Origin: Sphingobium sp. Cam5-1
Lineage (GTDB): Bacteria; Pseudomonadota; Alphaproteobacteria; Sphingomonadales; Sphingomonadaceae
DNA: 64,000 nucleotides
Direction of reading: 5' to 3'
Assembly (NCBI RefSeq): GCF_015693305.1
Contig: NZ_CP065140.1
Span: 248,001-312,000, forward strand
Below are positions 19,414 to 27,538 of this stretch, in pieces (the stretch's first letter is position 1; the number at the start of each line of letters is the position of its first letter). A program made the translations under genes and the position numbers. The notes beneath the pieces are model-generated. The model did not search any database. It worked only from the letters and a program-made list of their open reading frames with translations, and was not told the DNA's origin.

Positions 19414-19736
19414 TGGGAAAGCGGACAAATTCCTGCAAGCTCGTCATATTGGGAGTTCTTCTGCTCCTCGCCCGTCCCGTTGGGGCCCAGGAGGCCGCGC
19501 CACAACAGGGGCATCTTGCTGATTCCGCCGTCGGAGAAGTGGGGCAGCGCCAGACGAAAAGCAATTCGCCGACTGGCGCCGGACCTATGGGGCGCTTGAA
19601 CAGCCGCGTGGCGAACCGCGTCCAAAGTCGCCTCCGTAACCGGATCGACCGATATTATGATCCGCGTGCCAATACGACATCGCCGTTCGAGGTGGCCGCA
19701 GAACGCAGCACACGCGTTCAAACTCCCCGCCGATAG
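19410..19736 (+). CDS. small exported protein, unknown function
   Basis: The 108-residue product has a clear signal peptide (LVILGVLLLLARPVGA followed by QEAAPQQ). The mature part is short, polar and Arg-rich (RLNSRVANRVQSRLRNRIDRYYDP). The ATG overlaps the upstream stop (ATGA), so it is probably the last cistron of the polysaccharide operon. No family is recognised. The NRxxxRxRNRIDRYY pattern may form an amphipathic helix. Confidence 0.6.
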   Translation: MMGKRTNSCKLVILGVLLLLARPVGAQEAAPQQGHLADSAVGEVGQRQTKSNSPTGAGPMGRLNSRVANRVQSRLRNRIDRYYDPRANTTSPFEVAAERSTRVQTPRR

Positions 19737-20423
19737 CGGGCCTTGTTCGCGAGAAAACGGGCCTATCCTGCGATCTCAAGGAACGAGCGACGCGGGGAAC
19801 CTGCTTTGCTGAGAGATCTGGAGATGAATGCCTGGACCGTGCACCGTCACACTCCTCTCTGAAAAGAATCGGTGCCCGGATGCTGTGATAAAACTCCCAT
19901 ATTTGTTTCGACTCCGATCTGATTATTGAATAGCGTGGAAAAGATCCTGCCTGACGATTCCCTCGTCTTTGACCCGAGGCGGGGTCCTGAAGTTTGCCAA
20001 ACCCTTTGCGGCCTTCAGCGTCCCGGTGCCCCAGCCGCTTTCAGCGGCGCGACCAACCCCCTGGGCGCCGGGACATTCCATTTTTTCATGTGCGCTCTCA
20101 TGCATTCTCGAAGCAGGTGGCATCAACTGCGGACTCGGGAAAGCGAAAAAAGGAGCGTGCGCGTACAGCATGGGGCTGTCGGGCGGGACCGCCGACAGGT
20201 CATGCCCGAACCCCTTGCAGATCCTGTGCGGCCGGTCCTGGAGCCCTATCGCTCGGACAGGATCCGGATCGCGTGAGGAAACGGCTGACCGAACGGATGC
20301 GCTCAAGCAATCGGACAGCAATCGACCGTTCAGCCGAGGCAATGGTGCGATGAGTCGAATAAGCGCACATATCGATGTTTGTTCAATATGTTAGAACGCC
20401 CGGGAATAGCGAGGAGTTGAGCA
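19737..20423 (+). other. 687-base stretch with no supported gene
   Basis: Open frames of 110-140 codons exist on both strands but show no family resemblance, no convincing ribosome site and mutually overlapping frames. The last part, shortly before 20424, is AT-richer and probably holds the promoter for the lipoprotein gene. It marks the end of the polysaccharide operon. No tRNA or terminator with a clear stem was recognised. Confidence 0.4.
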
Positions 20424-21113
20424 TTGAAGCAATTTGCACTGTCGGTATCTGTCTGTGCGCTCCTCTTGGCAGGCTGCTCCGATCCCAAGGAGGCGAGCAA
20501 GGGAAATTTCAAAACGGCTATCAATGGCTGGATCGAGAAGCATCCGCCATGCATCTCGGTTCCGCGGGGACAGGTATCGCCCGCCGAGAAGAGTAATGCG
20601 GCATTTCCGCGTTATGTGGACGCATCGCCGCTGACGGCAAAGTTCGCGCAGGAAAGCCGGGCGCGCGTGGAAGCGCCGCTTGCCGCGTTGGCCGATGCTG
20701 GCCTGTTGACGGTGAAGGACGCCAGCATCCAGATCAAAGCCGGTCTCTTCGGCGATGGACTGAAGGAAATACCGGTGCATGCCTATGAATTGTCGGATGA
20801 CGGCAAGAAGGCGGTTGCGACAGAAGGCGAGCAGACCGCCTTCAATGCAGCCGCGCCGAAATTCTGTTACGGGACGCCAACGGTGGACGAGATCCTTCAA
20901 TATACAGAGCCGGCCGAGGCGATGGGCATGAAGCTTTCCCAGGTGACCTATCGTTATCACCTCAATGATGTGCCGACCTGGGCGGGAAACTCCAAGCTGA
21001 AGGCGACCTATCCTGACCTGGTGCGGAACACCGCCGCAAGTCTCGAGGGGAAGGCGGCGGTCATTCTCACCAACGAGGGCTGGGTTCACGAGAAAGCCAG
21101 CGGTTTGCATTGA
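20424..21113 (+). CDS. putative lipoprotein of unknown function
   Basis: The 229-residue product carries a lipoprotein signal (MKQFALSVSVCALLLAGCSD, lipobox LAGC). It is predicted to be a periplasmic or outer-membrane-attached globular protein. Translation starts at TTG 20424 with GAGGAG 7 bases upstream, which decides the start. Two further Cys (HPPCISVP and PKFCYGTP) could form a disulfide. No family was recognised. It is followed 50 bases later by another secreted protein gene. Confidence 0.65.
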   Translation: MKQFALSVSVCALLLAGCSDPKEASKGNFKTAINGWIEKHPPCISVPRGQVSPAEKSNAAFPRYVDASPLTAKFAQESRARVEAPLAALADAGLLTVKDASIQIKAGLFGDGLKEIPVHAYELSDDGKKAVATEGEQTAFNAAAPKFCYGTPTVDEILQYTEPAEAMGMKLSQVTYRYHLNDVPTWAGNSKLKATYPDLVRNTAASLEGKAAVILTNEGWVHEKASGLH

Positions 21114-21162
21114 TCCGATGATTGGAACGCCCTGGCATCTGGCTCAGTGCTGCAATAACCGG

Positions 21163-22278
21163 ATGAAAATGCGATCTTGGGCTTCCGCAGGGATTTTCGG
21201 TCTGGCAATGTCGGTTGCGCCCGTTGCCGCCCAACCGTCGACCGACCAGTTGTCGGGTCGTTACTATCTGTCCGGAGTGATGGAAACCGGCTCCGAATTG
21301 CTCCTGCGCCCCGATGGCAGCTTTGAATGGGCTGTGACCTATGGGGCGGTCGATGCGGCTGCAACCGGCCATTGGTCAATTGACGGCAGGGCGATCAGGC
21401 TGCAAGCCACGCGGCGGCCTCAGTCCGAAGGCGCGGCCTATCGATTGGGCGAAAGAGGCGCCTGGAGCGGACGGGCAACCCACGCGCTGGAGTTACGGCG
21501 AGAACGGGGAGCGATGGCAGAGCGGGCTGCCCGTTGCCCCTTGCCGTCGCTTGCCGAGGAGGTCGTGCCGGACCTCAGCCTGGTCGCCTATGGCGACAAG
21601 CAACCGTCACCAACCGAGATTGCGCAAGTCGAGGCGGAGGCTCGGCGGGCCCGTGATACCGCGCAGCTGGCACTCGATCGGCTAAGGCGGACCGCCGCCT
21701 GGCAGGCGAATAAAGCGCTGATCCTCGAAAGCGAAGCGGCGATCCAGGCTTTTCAAGCCAGATTGAGCGCGGCGCAGGGCCTTCACGCAGCAAGCGGGAC
21801 GCACGGCCCCGAGCTGGCCCCATTGAAACTTCCGGCTGAATGCCAGCTCCCCGACCCGGAAAGACTGGCACGAACATTTCGCGGTGCGGCGATCCAGCTT
21901 TTCGATCGGGACCGCTATCTGAGGGGCGAGGGTATTTGCATAGAGGCGCGCTATGACAAGCGCGCGCCGATAAGCGATGTGGTGGAACGGGGCTATGCCT
22001 TTTTCCCGGTTGCAGACGACGAGCGGATCGTAGGACTAACCCTTTCTGCGCCGGGAACGCAGGTGGGAAAAGGGACGACCTTGTCGGTCAGTCTCCCGGC
22101 GGGTGTGGTCCAGATCATCGACGCGGATCTGGCAGGCACCGTGACGCCGCCATTCCAGGAGATCGTCCTGCCCGTTGGCGCCGATCGATCTCTGGGCGCC
22201 CAGGCGTTGTTCCGTCGGGGCGCGTACAGGAAAGCCGTCGATGCATCCTCCGATTCCGGTCACAGAAATTTGCGATGA
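21163..22278 (+). CDS. secreted protein of unknown function
   Basis: The product is 371 residues from the ATG at 21163. That start puts a good signal peptide at the N-terminus (SAGIFGLAMSVAPVAA, cleavage before QPSTDQ). An in-frame ATG at 21118 would add 15 residues; neither has a strong ribosome site. The first mature 70 residues (LSGRYYLSGVMETGSELLLRP then WSIDGRAIRLQ) read like a lipocalin-like or META-type beta-domain that reports deviation from a baseline. A helical segment at about 140-200 is Ala/Arg/Glu-rich. The function is unknown. Confidence 0.6.
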   Translation: MKMRSWASAGIFGLAMSVAPVAAQPSTDQLSGRYYLSGVMETGSELLLRPDGSFEWAVTYGAVDAAATGHWSIDGRAIRLQATRRPQSEGAAYRLGERGAWSGRATHALELRRERGAMAERAARCPLPSLAEEVVPDLSLVAYGDKQPSPTEIAQVEAEARRARDTAQLALDRLRRTAAWQANKALILESEAAIQAFQARLSAAQGLHAASGTHGPELAPLKLPAECQLPDPERLARTFRGAAIQLFDRDRYLRGEGICIEARYDKRAPISDVVERGYAFFPVADDERIVGLTLSAPGTQVGKGTTLSVSLPAGVVQIIDADLAGTVTPPFQEIVLPVGADRSLGAQALFRRGAYRKAVDASSDSGHRNLR

Positions 22279-22308
22279 GCTCGCAGCGGAAAGTTCTGCT
22301 TGGCCCCG

Positions 22309-22437
22309 CTAATACGCCGCGCGCGCGGATTTTTCACAGGCCGGGGCGGCGTTCAGCAGGTCGGCCGTAAGATGGGCATGGAGAAAGGGGGTGCTGTCGC
22401 AGCAGCAGGCTCAGCACAACCATGCCTGGCTCTGCAT
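22309..22437 (-). pseudogene. possible small Cys-rich gene interrupted by an in-frame TGA
   Basis: On the - strand an ATG at 22437 is preceded by a very strong ribosome site (AAAGGAGGTGAGG) and begins 40 bases after the stop of the gene at 22478-22738. The frame stops at codon 9 (TGA, 22411-22413), then stays open to TAG at 22309, giving a 42-codon frame. Cysteines flank the TGA (WLC-stop-ACCCDS). A TGG-to-TGA change would explain it. Alternatives are an 8-residue leader peptide or recoding. This is weakly supported. Confidence 0.3.
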
Positions 22438-22477
22438 CTTCCTCACCTCCTTTCGCTGACGAGGCGGGAAAGGATAT

Positions 22478-22738
22478 TCAGGTCGGACGGTCATTATCAG
22501 AGGGCTCATCCTGATGCTCCGCCACATCCTTCAGCATCCCGGCCCAGCATCCCAAAATCATTCCTTCCGCTTCATCCGCCTGGCTGGTGGCGACCGCATA
22601 AAGCCCGAGGAGATCGGCGAGTTCGCTCATGTCGGCAATGCCGCGGCGGGTCAGGAGGGTCGCGAAGATGGAAAGGGCGCCGCCCATCGCTCTTACCAGG
22701 GCAGCGTCAGGCAGAGGAACGTCTTCAGCAGGCGACAT
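22478..22738 (-). CDS. small hypothetical protein
   Basis: The 86-residue product starts at ATG 22738 with AAGGAT about 7 bases upstream; a longer frame upstream of that lacks a ribosome site. It is predicted to be all-helical and soluble (VRAMGGALSIFATLLTRRGIADMSELADLLGLYAVAT), with an acidic C-terminus. No family is recognised. It is on the opposite strand to both neighbours and may be followed by the broken small gene at 22309-22437. Confidence 0.5.
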   Translation of the reverse strand: MSPAEDVPLPDAALVRAMGGALSIFATLLTRRGIADMSELADLLGLYAVATSQADEAEGMILGCWAGMLKDVAEHQDEPSDNDRPT

Positions 22739-22871
22739 GGCGATTATCCTTTCTGGCAGGATCCAGAGCTTATCGCCAGGCATTGCGAGAAAAAGGAAGA
22801 AATGATTCAATCGCTCATAAAGCATTCATGCGCGATTGCTTTTAGAGATGACCGGAACACGGGAGACAATC

Positions 22872-23267
22872 ATGGGAAAGCAATTTATGGGTCTGGTATC
22901 GGCGATGGCCGTGGGCCTCACGCTCGTTTCAGGGGTGGCGGATGCCAAGCCTTCCCATCATCGGAAAGACGACAGGGCGCGCTACGAGTGGCGCGGCAAC
23001 CAGCGCAATTGGGAGCCATCGCGCAGCTACCGGAGCGGCAATTATCGCGAGCGCCGTCTTGGCCGTAATGACCAGATCTTCCGGGGTCATGATGGCCGCG
23101 CTTATTGCCGTCGTTCCGATGGGACGACCGGGCTTGTCATTGGCGGCGTTGGGGGCGCGCTCCTGGCGAATCTTGTCGGGGGCAAGACGCTCGGCACGAT
23201 TGCAGGCGGCGTGGGCGGCGCGCTTCTTGGCCGCGAAATCGATCGCGGCAAGGTGAAGTGCCGGTAA
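22872..23267 (+). CDS. exported glycine-zipper 2TM-domain protein
   Basis: The 131-residue product has a signal peptide (FMGLVSAMAVGLTLVSGVADA), a basic Arg/Tyr/Asn-rich middle, a conserved GRAYCRRSDGTTG motif and a C-terminal glycine zipper (LVIGGVGGALLANLVGGKTLGTIAGGVGGALLGREID). This matches the 17-kDa-antigen-like Gly-zipper proteins of the outer membrane, which are common in sphingomonads. They insert into or stabilise membranes, and their physiological role is unclear. The ATG at 22872 is preceded by GGGAGAC. The gene is convergent with the mucR-like gene and separated from it by a hairpin terminator. Confidence 0.8.
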   Translation: MGKQFMGLVSAMAVGLTLVSGVADAKPSHHRKDDRARYEWRGNQRNWEPSRSYRSGNYRERRLGRNDQIFRGHDGRAYCRRSDGTTGLVIGGVGGALLANLVGGKTLGTIAGGVGGALLGREIDRGKVKCR

Positions 23268-23415
23268 CAGGATGATTGCCTCATAAATGTTTCAAGGATC
23301 GCTGTGACCCCGCATGACGTTGGAAGCATTGCGCCGCTTCCCCGGATTATCCGGTCAAGGGGTGGATCATCGGGAGCAGCGAGACGGGCCGCCAGTGCAT
23401 GAGCCGGCCCGGCGA

Positions 23416-23452
23416 GCCTCCCGGTAAAGGGCACGCCGCTTTACCGGGAGGC
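23416..23452. terminator. hairpin terminator between convergent genes
   Basis: A perfect 14-bp inverted repeat, GCCTCCCGGTAAAG (23416-23429) and its complement (23439-23452), encloses a 9-base loop. It lies between the stop codons of the glycine-zipper gene (+) and the MucR-like gene (-), where a bidirectional terminator is expected. There is no long T-run, which is common in high-GC genomes. Confidence 0.7.
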
Positions 23453-23475
23453 TTGTTGGGGTCAGCGGCTCGACT

Positions 23476-24219
23476 TCAACCCATGGTTTTGGTCGGCGAC
23501 CGGCGCTTCGTGGGGCGCCTGCCTGCGCTCCGGACCGGCGATCTGGTTGGTCCGGGGACTGCGGATTTGTCATCGGTCGATGCCGGGGTCGACCCGCTTT
23601 CCTCGCCAGCCGATTTGGGCTTTTCCTGCTCCGCCATCTTGAAGGACAGGCGCAGTTTTGAAGCGCGCGGCTTCCTGGCGGAGGCCGGCGTCTGCGGAGG
23701 CTGCGCCCTGGGGCTTGCGGTCACAGCTGATGGCGCCGGCGACGTCTCTATTGCCGCGCGGGCGGGATCTGCATGTGCGGTTGTCTCTGATGGCTGTGGC
23801 GGTGGAGAAACCGCGCTCGTCTTGTGACCGAGGCGCAACTTTTGTGCGACGGCGCGGCGCGCCTGCGAATAGCTCGGCGCTACCATGGGATAGCTCGCCG
23901 GCAATTTGTAGCGGAGGCGATATTCGTCAGGCGTCAATCCGTTTGTCGCCAGATGCCGCTTCAAAGTCTTGTAGGGCTTCCCGTCGATCAGGCTCAAGAT
24001 ATGGTCAGGCGAGGCAAGGCTTTTGCGGACCGAAACAGCGGGCGTATATTCTTTCGCGACGCTGGCGTCCGGGGATGGTGTGATGTCCTGCGTCAGTGCC
24101 GCGCGTGTCGTTTTGATCAATTCCGCGAGTTGATCGCTCGGCACGCTGTTCTTCGAGACAAAGGCGCTCAGCAATTGGACGGTGAGGGTGGTAATGTCGG
24201 AACTGGTCTCATCTGCCAT
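23476..24219 (-). CDS. MucR/Ros-family transcriptional regulator with long C-terminal tail
   Basis: The 247-residue product has the MucR/Ros DNA-binding core at about residues 58-131: LASPDHILSLIDGKPYKTLKRHL, LTPDEYRLRYKLPASYPMVAPSYSQARR. The family in alphaproteobacteria controls exopolysaccharide, motility and cell-cycle genes by binding AT-rich DNA. Of the four Ros zinc ligands only the His of KRHL is kept; the CxxC position reads Ser76 and Asp79 and the last ligand position is Asn/Gly. The protein is about 100 residues longer than usual because of a Pro/Ala/Lys/Arg-rich tail. GAGG lies upstream of the start. Given the polysaccharide locus nearby, control of that locus or of transfer genes is plausible but inferred. 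Confidence 0.85.
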   Translation of the reverse strand: MADETSSDITTLTVQLLSAFVSKNSVPSDQLAELIKTTRAALTQDITPSPDASVAKEYTPAVSVRKSLASPDHILSLIDGKPYKTLKRHLATNGLTPDEYRLRYKLPASYPMVAPSYSQARRAVAQKLRLGHKTSAVSPPPQPSETTAHADPARAAIETSPAPSAVTASPRAQPPQTPASARKPRASKLRLSFKMAEQEKPKSAGEESGSTPASTDDKSAVPGPTRSPVRSAGRRPTKRRSPTKTMG

Positions 24220-24310
24220 GTCTGGGCCTCATGATGGGAGGAATGTTGGGGCGACTTGGGGCGCTGTACAGGAAATATAAGAGCCGTGAACAGTTTTGAT
24301 GCGGTCGGCG

Positions 24311-25603
24311 TTACAGATGAAGAGCATTCAGCAGCTTTTCCGACAAGGGGGCGTCTTCCCAGTTCTGTGGAGTGAGCCTCAGCACGGATCTGTCATGGGC
24401 AGGAGACGCGGGAGCGCTGATGGGCGCGGGGTCCGAGGCGTCTGGACCTCTCGCCTCCAGGACAAGCTCACGGACCTCCCCGGTCTTCATGGAGCGTGCC
24501 TCGATCAGAAAGTCGGGTCGGCATGAACCGGACTGGGTCAACCGGTCGAAGACCGGCTTTTCCACCGCAAACTCAATATGATATCGCCGCAGGGAATATT
24601 GGACCCGTAACAGCTCCTGCAAGATGGTGCGCTCGAACTCTGATGCCACCGGTACGAACCTGCGCCCCGAGAGGATCGGCTGGGCATAGGCCCTGAGCGG
24701 AGAATAGCCGCGCGATTCCGGATATTGGCCGACAACAACCAGAACGAGATAGGGACCTGCGATACGATTGGTAAGGACCGATGGAGACTGGACGCGGTTG
24801 GCGAGATGTACCGGTTCGGCGCCTGCGGCGCTGACGACATTGCCTTCGAATTTGTCCGCGAACAGCGCCAGGAATGCCTGTGGCGCATGTCCGGTCGGCC
24901 AGGTTTCGGCGAGCCGGCGGAGCGCTGCATAAACCTGTTTTCCATGCAGTGCTCCAGCATGTGTCCAGAAAAGCCGCCCGAGCTCGATCCCGGGAGCGAT
25001 CTCGATCTGCCCCGCCGATCGGCCAAGCGCCCTGAATTCGCGAGCGATGGAATGGTCGCGAGCCGTTTCGGCAAGGGGCGGCAGCCGGTTTACGCCCGAT
25101 GCATCGATCAGCCGCCAGAGCAGCCGGGCAAGGCGCGGAATGGATGCGTTGCGAGTACGATCGTCGGTAAGCTCCCTCTCGGGTCTTTGCGCCAGCTTGT
25201 CCGGCGCTGGCCTGAGAACCTCGAAAAAGCCGGTCGGCGGGTCGACCGGGTCCGAATGATTGCGCACATGGGTGATGCGGTTGGTCGCGGAATCGCGAAA
25301 GAAGGGGCAATCGGACCGGTGCTCGGGCCGGTTCGTTTGCGTCAACCGCCGCAAATAATAGGTTTCCGCTTCGCTGAGATATGCCGGCGTCAGAATGGGC
25401 GGCAGCGAGGCATGGCCAAGGCAATTGCAGGCGATCCACTTGCCGCCGATCCGCGCCTGCTGCACGAGCGTGATGCCCGCTGCTTCGTCGTCCCGGCTGC
25501 CGGCGCCTATATACCAGCGTATGAGCGCCTCCTGCAGGACTGCAGGGAGCGGGATCCGGCGACTGCCTGCCCTGCCGTCGGTCTGCCGGTCGATCAGCCA
25601 CAT
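24311..25603 (-). CDS. DUF1173-like protein of mobile elements
   Basis: The 430-residue product shows three Cys in its N-terminal part (IACNCLGHA and SDCPFFRDS), the feature that defines the DUF1173 family, whose members occur on alphaproteobacterial and other conjugative elements. The C-terminal part contains an FxVEKPVFDRLTQSG segment followed by CRPDFLIEA and VLEARG. That arrangement (acidic residues plus a Lys/Glu pattern on adjacent strands) resembles a restriction-endonuclease-like fold, though this is inference. I chose ATG 25603, with GGGAG 8 bases upstream, because longer starts run into the divergent transglycosylase gene. It is divergent from that gene and 91 bases upstream of the MucR-like gene. 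Confidence 0.6.
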   Translation of the reverse strand: MWLIDRQTDGRAGSRRIPLPAVLQEALIRWYIGAGSRDDEAAGITLVQQARIGGKWIACNCLGHASLPPILTPAYLSEAETYYLRRLTQTNRPEHRSDCPFFRDSATNRITHVRNHSDPVDPPTGFFEVLRPAPDKLAQRPERELTDDRTRNASIPRLARLLWRLIDASGVNRLPPLAETARDHSIAREFRALGRSAGQIEIAPGIELGRLFWTHAGALHGKQVYAALRRLAETWPTGHAPQAFLALFADKFEGNVVSAAGAEPVHLANRVQSPSVLTNRIAGPYLVLVVVGQYPESRGYSPLRAYAQPILSGRRFVPVASEFERTILQELLRVQYSLRRYHIEFAVEKPVFDRLTQSGSCRPDFLIEARSMKTGEVRELVLEARGPDASDPAPISAPASPAHDRSVLRLTPQNWEDAPLSEKLLNALHL

Positions 25604-25714
25604 GCATGGTGCTCCCGATGGGATGAACCGCACAAGTTTCGAGCAATGGGCAGGGCTTGACAAGTTTAAACCTGCCGTTCTCTCCTTGAACTCCCAAGCA
25701 ATGGCGAGGCATTC

Positions 25715-26596
25715 ATGCGAGACATTCTGGCATTCATCGCCGTCATCTTTCTCCTCCCTGGCACGACATCTGCGCAAACCCTCGACGTGGGACGCGCGGT
25801 CCAGCTGATCGAGATGAGAAATCCGGCGCAGCTTCTTGTGGGACAGGACCCTGCGATCCTGGCGGCTCGGGCACAGAAGAGCGAAGACCTGTCGCGGCCT
25901 GCTTTCCAGATGTTTCTTGTGGGGCAGGCGGAAACGCAAAAGCCGCCGCTGTCCCAAGGATCAACGATCGGCGACCAAGACATGTACGGTCAAGCCCGCC
26001 CCACGGAGGACGGGATCGCGGCGCTCGAGATCCCCTTGTGGATGAGAAGCGGACCGTCCGGTCCCCAATTCTCGCCGGGCGACTGCTCGCAGATGGCCTA
26101 TCGTCCATCGGGCTTCCTCGAAGCGGACGCAGAACGGAGGCGGGCGGCCCATTTTGGGCTTATGCGGGAGGCGGCCTGCCAACATGGCATACCGGTGGGA
26201 CTTTTCGATGCCATGATCATCAGCGAGAGCCGCTATAACCCTTCCGTCGTTTCGCCCAAGGGTGCTTTCGGTTTGACGCAGCTCATGCCGTTGACGGCGG
26301 CGGAGCTAGGCGTCAATCGCTATGACAGCGCGGAAAATCTCAAGGGAGGGGCTCGATATCTGCGGGCCCAGCTGGACCGCTACGGCGCCTATCATCTTGC
26401 TCTGGCGGCCTATAATGCAGGACCCGGCCGCATCCGCAACGGCGCGGTGCCGCAGATTGGGGAAACCCAACGCTATGTTGCCCGGACGCTCGCCAACTGG
26501 GATCGGCTTGGCCGGGTGCAGGATCGTGCCTTGATCAATGACATGGAGCCATCTCGGCCAGCCCCGCGCAGAATGGCGATCGTTACCCTCTTCTGA
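25715..26596 (+). CDS. VirB1-like lytic transglycosylase (SLT family)
   Basis: The 293-residue product has a signal peptide (ILAFIAVIFLLPGTTSA) and a C-terminal SLT domain from about residue 150. The catalytic Glu is at 171 in IISESRYNPSVVSPKGAFGL, followed by TQLMP and ALAAYNAGPGRI, the standard family 1 motifs. The enzyme cleaves glycan strands of peptidoglycan in the periplasm. In conjugative elements such enzymes open the wall for the type IV channel, and the large F-type transfer cluster downstream makes that the likely job. The 110-residue N-terminal extension is unlike the short plasmid enzymes. The gene is divergent from the DUF1173-like gene. Confidence 0.85.
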   Translation: MRDILAFIAVIFLLPGTTSAQTLDVGRAVQLIEMRNPAQLLVGQDPAILAARAQKSEDLSRPAFQMFLVGQAETQKPPLSQGSTIGDQDMYGQARPTEDGIAALEIPLWMRSGPSGPQFSPGDCSQMAYRPSGFLEADAERRRAAHFGLMREAACQHGIPVGLFDAMIISESRYNPSVVSPKGAFGLTQLMPLTAAELGVNRYDSAENLKGGARYLRAQLDRYGAYHLALAAYNAGPGRIRNGAVPQIGETQRYVARTLANWDRLGRVQDRALINDMEPSRPAPRRMAIVTLF

Positions 26597-26814
26597 AGCC
26601 ATTTCCTGGCTCATGGCACTGCGTTGTCGGTCAACATGACCGTCATGCCTTGGCCATCTACGCACGCAAGGTGGGCCTGCGGTGAGGCGGCGACCCTTGC
26701 AGTCCTTCAGGAAGGCCGCCGCCTGCGCCTCCCGATAGCAGCCGCGAATGACGCGAAGATGAACGAGGATAAAACGCGTTATGGGGTGGAGAGTGGATGG
26801 CTACCGGCGACGGT

Positions 26815-27315
26815 TCAACGACCGTGGAACACTAGCAACTCGCGTCCGGGGCGGTCGCCCTGCTGTCCTGTAGCGCGGAAGCCTAGCTTGTGCAGAAGGT
26901 TCCAGGAACCCTCGTTTCCGGTTCTACATTCCGCCGTCACCTGCCGGTTGGGGTGCAGACGCTGCAATTGTGCTATGACGCCTGCCACGGCTTCGGCCGC
27001 ATATCCCTGGCGCTGGAAATGTGAACCGATCCAATATCCTACTTCCAACCGATCGCGACCGTGTGCGTGGATCCCCACAACCCCGATCAGGTCACCCTGC
27101 CTCCAGACACCAAGAAAGCAGTTCGCATCGTTATTGCTGGCGATCAACGCCTCCGCCTCGCGGACGGTGAAGGGTGAGGGAAGGAAATGAACAACATCCG
27201 TTATTGCAGGATCATCCGTGAGGCAAGCGACGGCGGGCGCATCCGTCATTGCAAGTGGCCGGATGTTAAGGCGCTCAGTGCTGAGAGGCGAAAAGGCGCA
27301 GAGATGTGGATTCAT
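26815..27315 (-). CDS. GNAT N-acetyltransferase (RimJ/RimL type)
   Basis: The 166-residue product starts LSTERLNIRPLAMTDAPAV, the typical opening of RimJ/RimL-type GNAT enzymes. It has the acetyl-CoA-binding strand and turn (VGYWIGSHFQRQGYAAEAV) and a C-terminal NEGSWNLLHKLGFRATG segment. It would acetylate an amine on a protein N-terminus or small molecule; the substrate is unknown. I took the internal ATG at 27315 because the upstream 30 codons do not match the family. It is divergent from the DprA-like gene. Confidence 0.8.
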   Translation of the reverse strand: MNPHLCAFSPLSTERLNIRPLAMTDAPAVACLTDDPAITDVVHFLPSPFTVREAEALIASNNDANCFLGVWRQGDLIGVVGIHAHGRDRLEVGYWIGSHFQRQGYAAEAVAGVIAQLQRLHPNRQVTAECRTGNEGSWNLLHKLGFRATGQQGDRPGRELLVFHGR

Positions 27316-27538
27316 GGTCGCGCCATAACTCTCTTCAGAAGTTCCGCACAGGGGCGTTTCCCGCCGCGACGATCGTGGCCCGGCGCTTACCCACGAGTGA
27401 TCCATGCCGCCATCCAGCCAGTTTGACGATGTTCCTTATTTGTTCTATGCTCTCCGCAGCAATTTTTCATAGGCTGGCCGGGGCGATGATTGACTCCCGC
27501 AATCCCAGCGGCTTTGGTTGACCGGAAGGGGACACGCC

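Noticed and set aside
19731..19775. Possible hairpin after the polysaccharide operon (GATAG ... CTATC)
   Set aside because: Only about 5 bp pair and the GC parts are not complementary, so it does not qualify as a terminator.
19923..20394. Overlapping frames of 110-140 codons on both strands
   Set aside because: No ribosome sites, no family resemblance and mutually exclusive frames; they look like shadows in GC-rich intergenic DNA.
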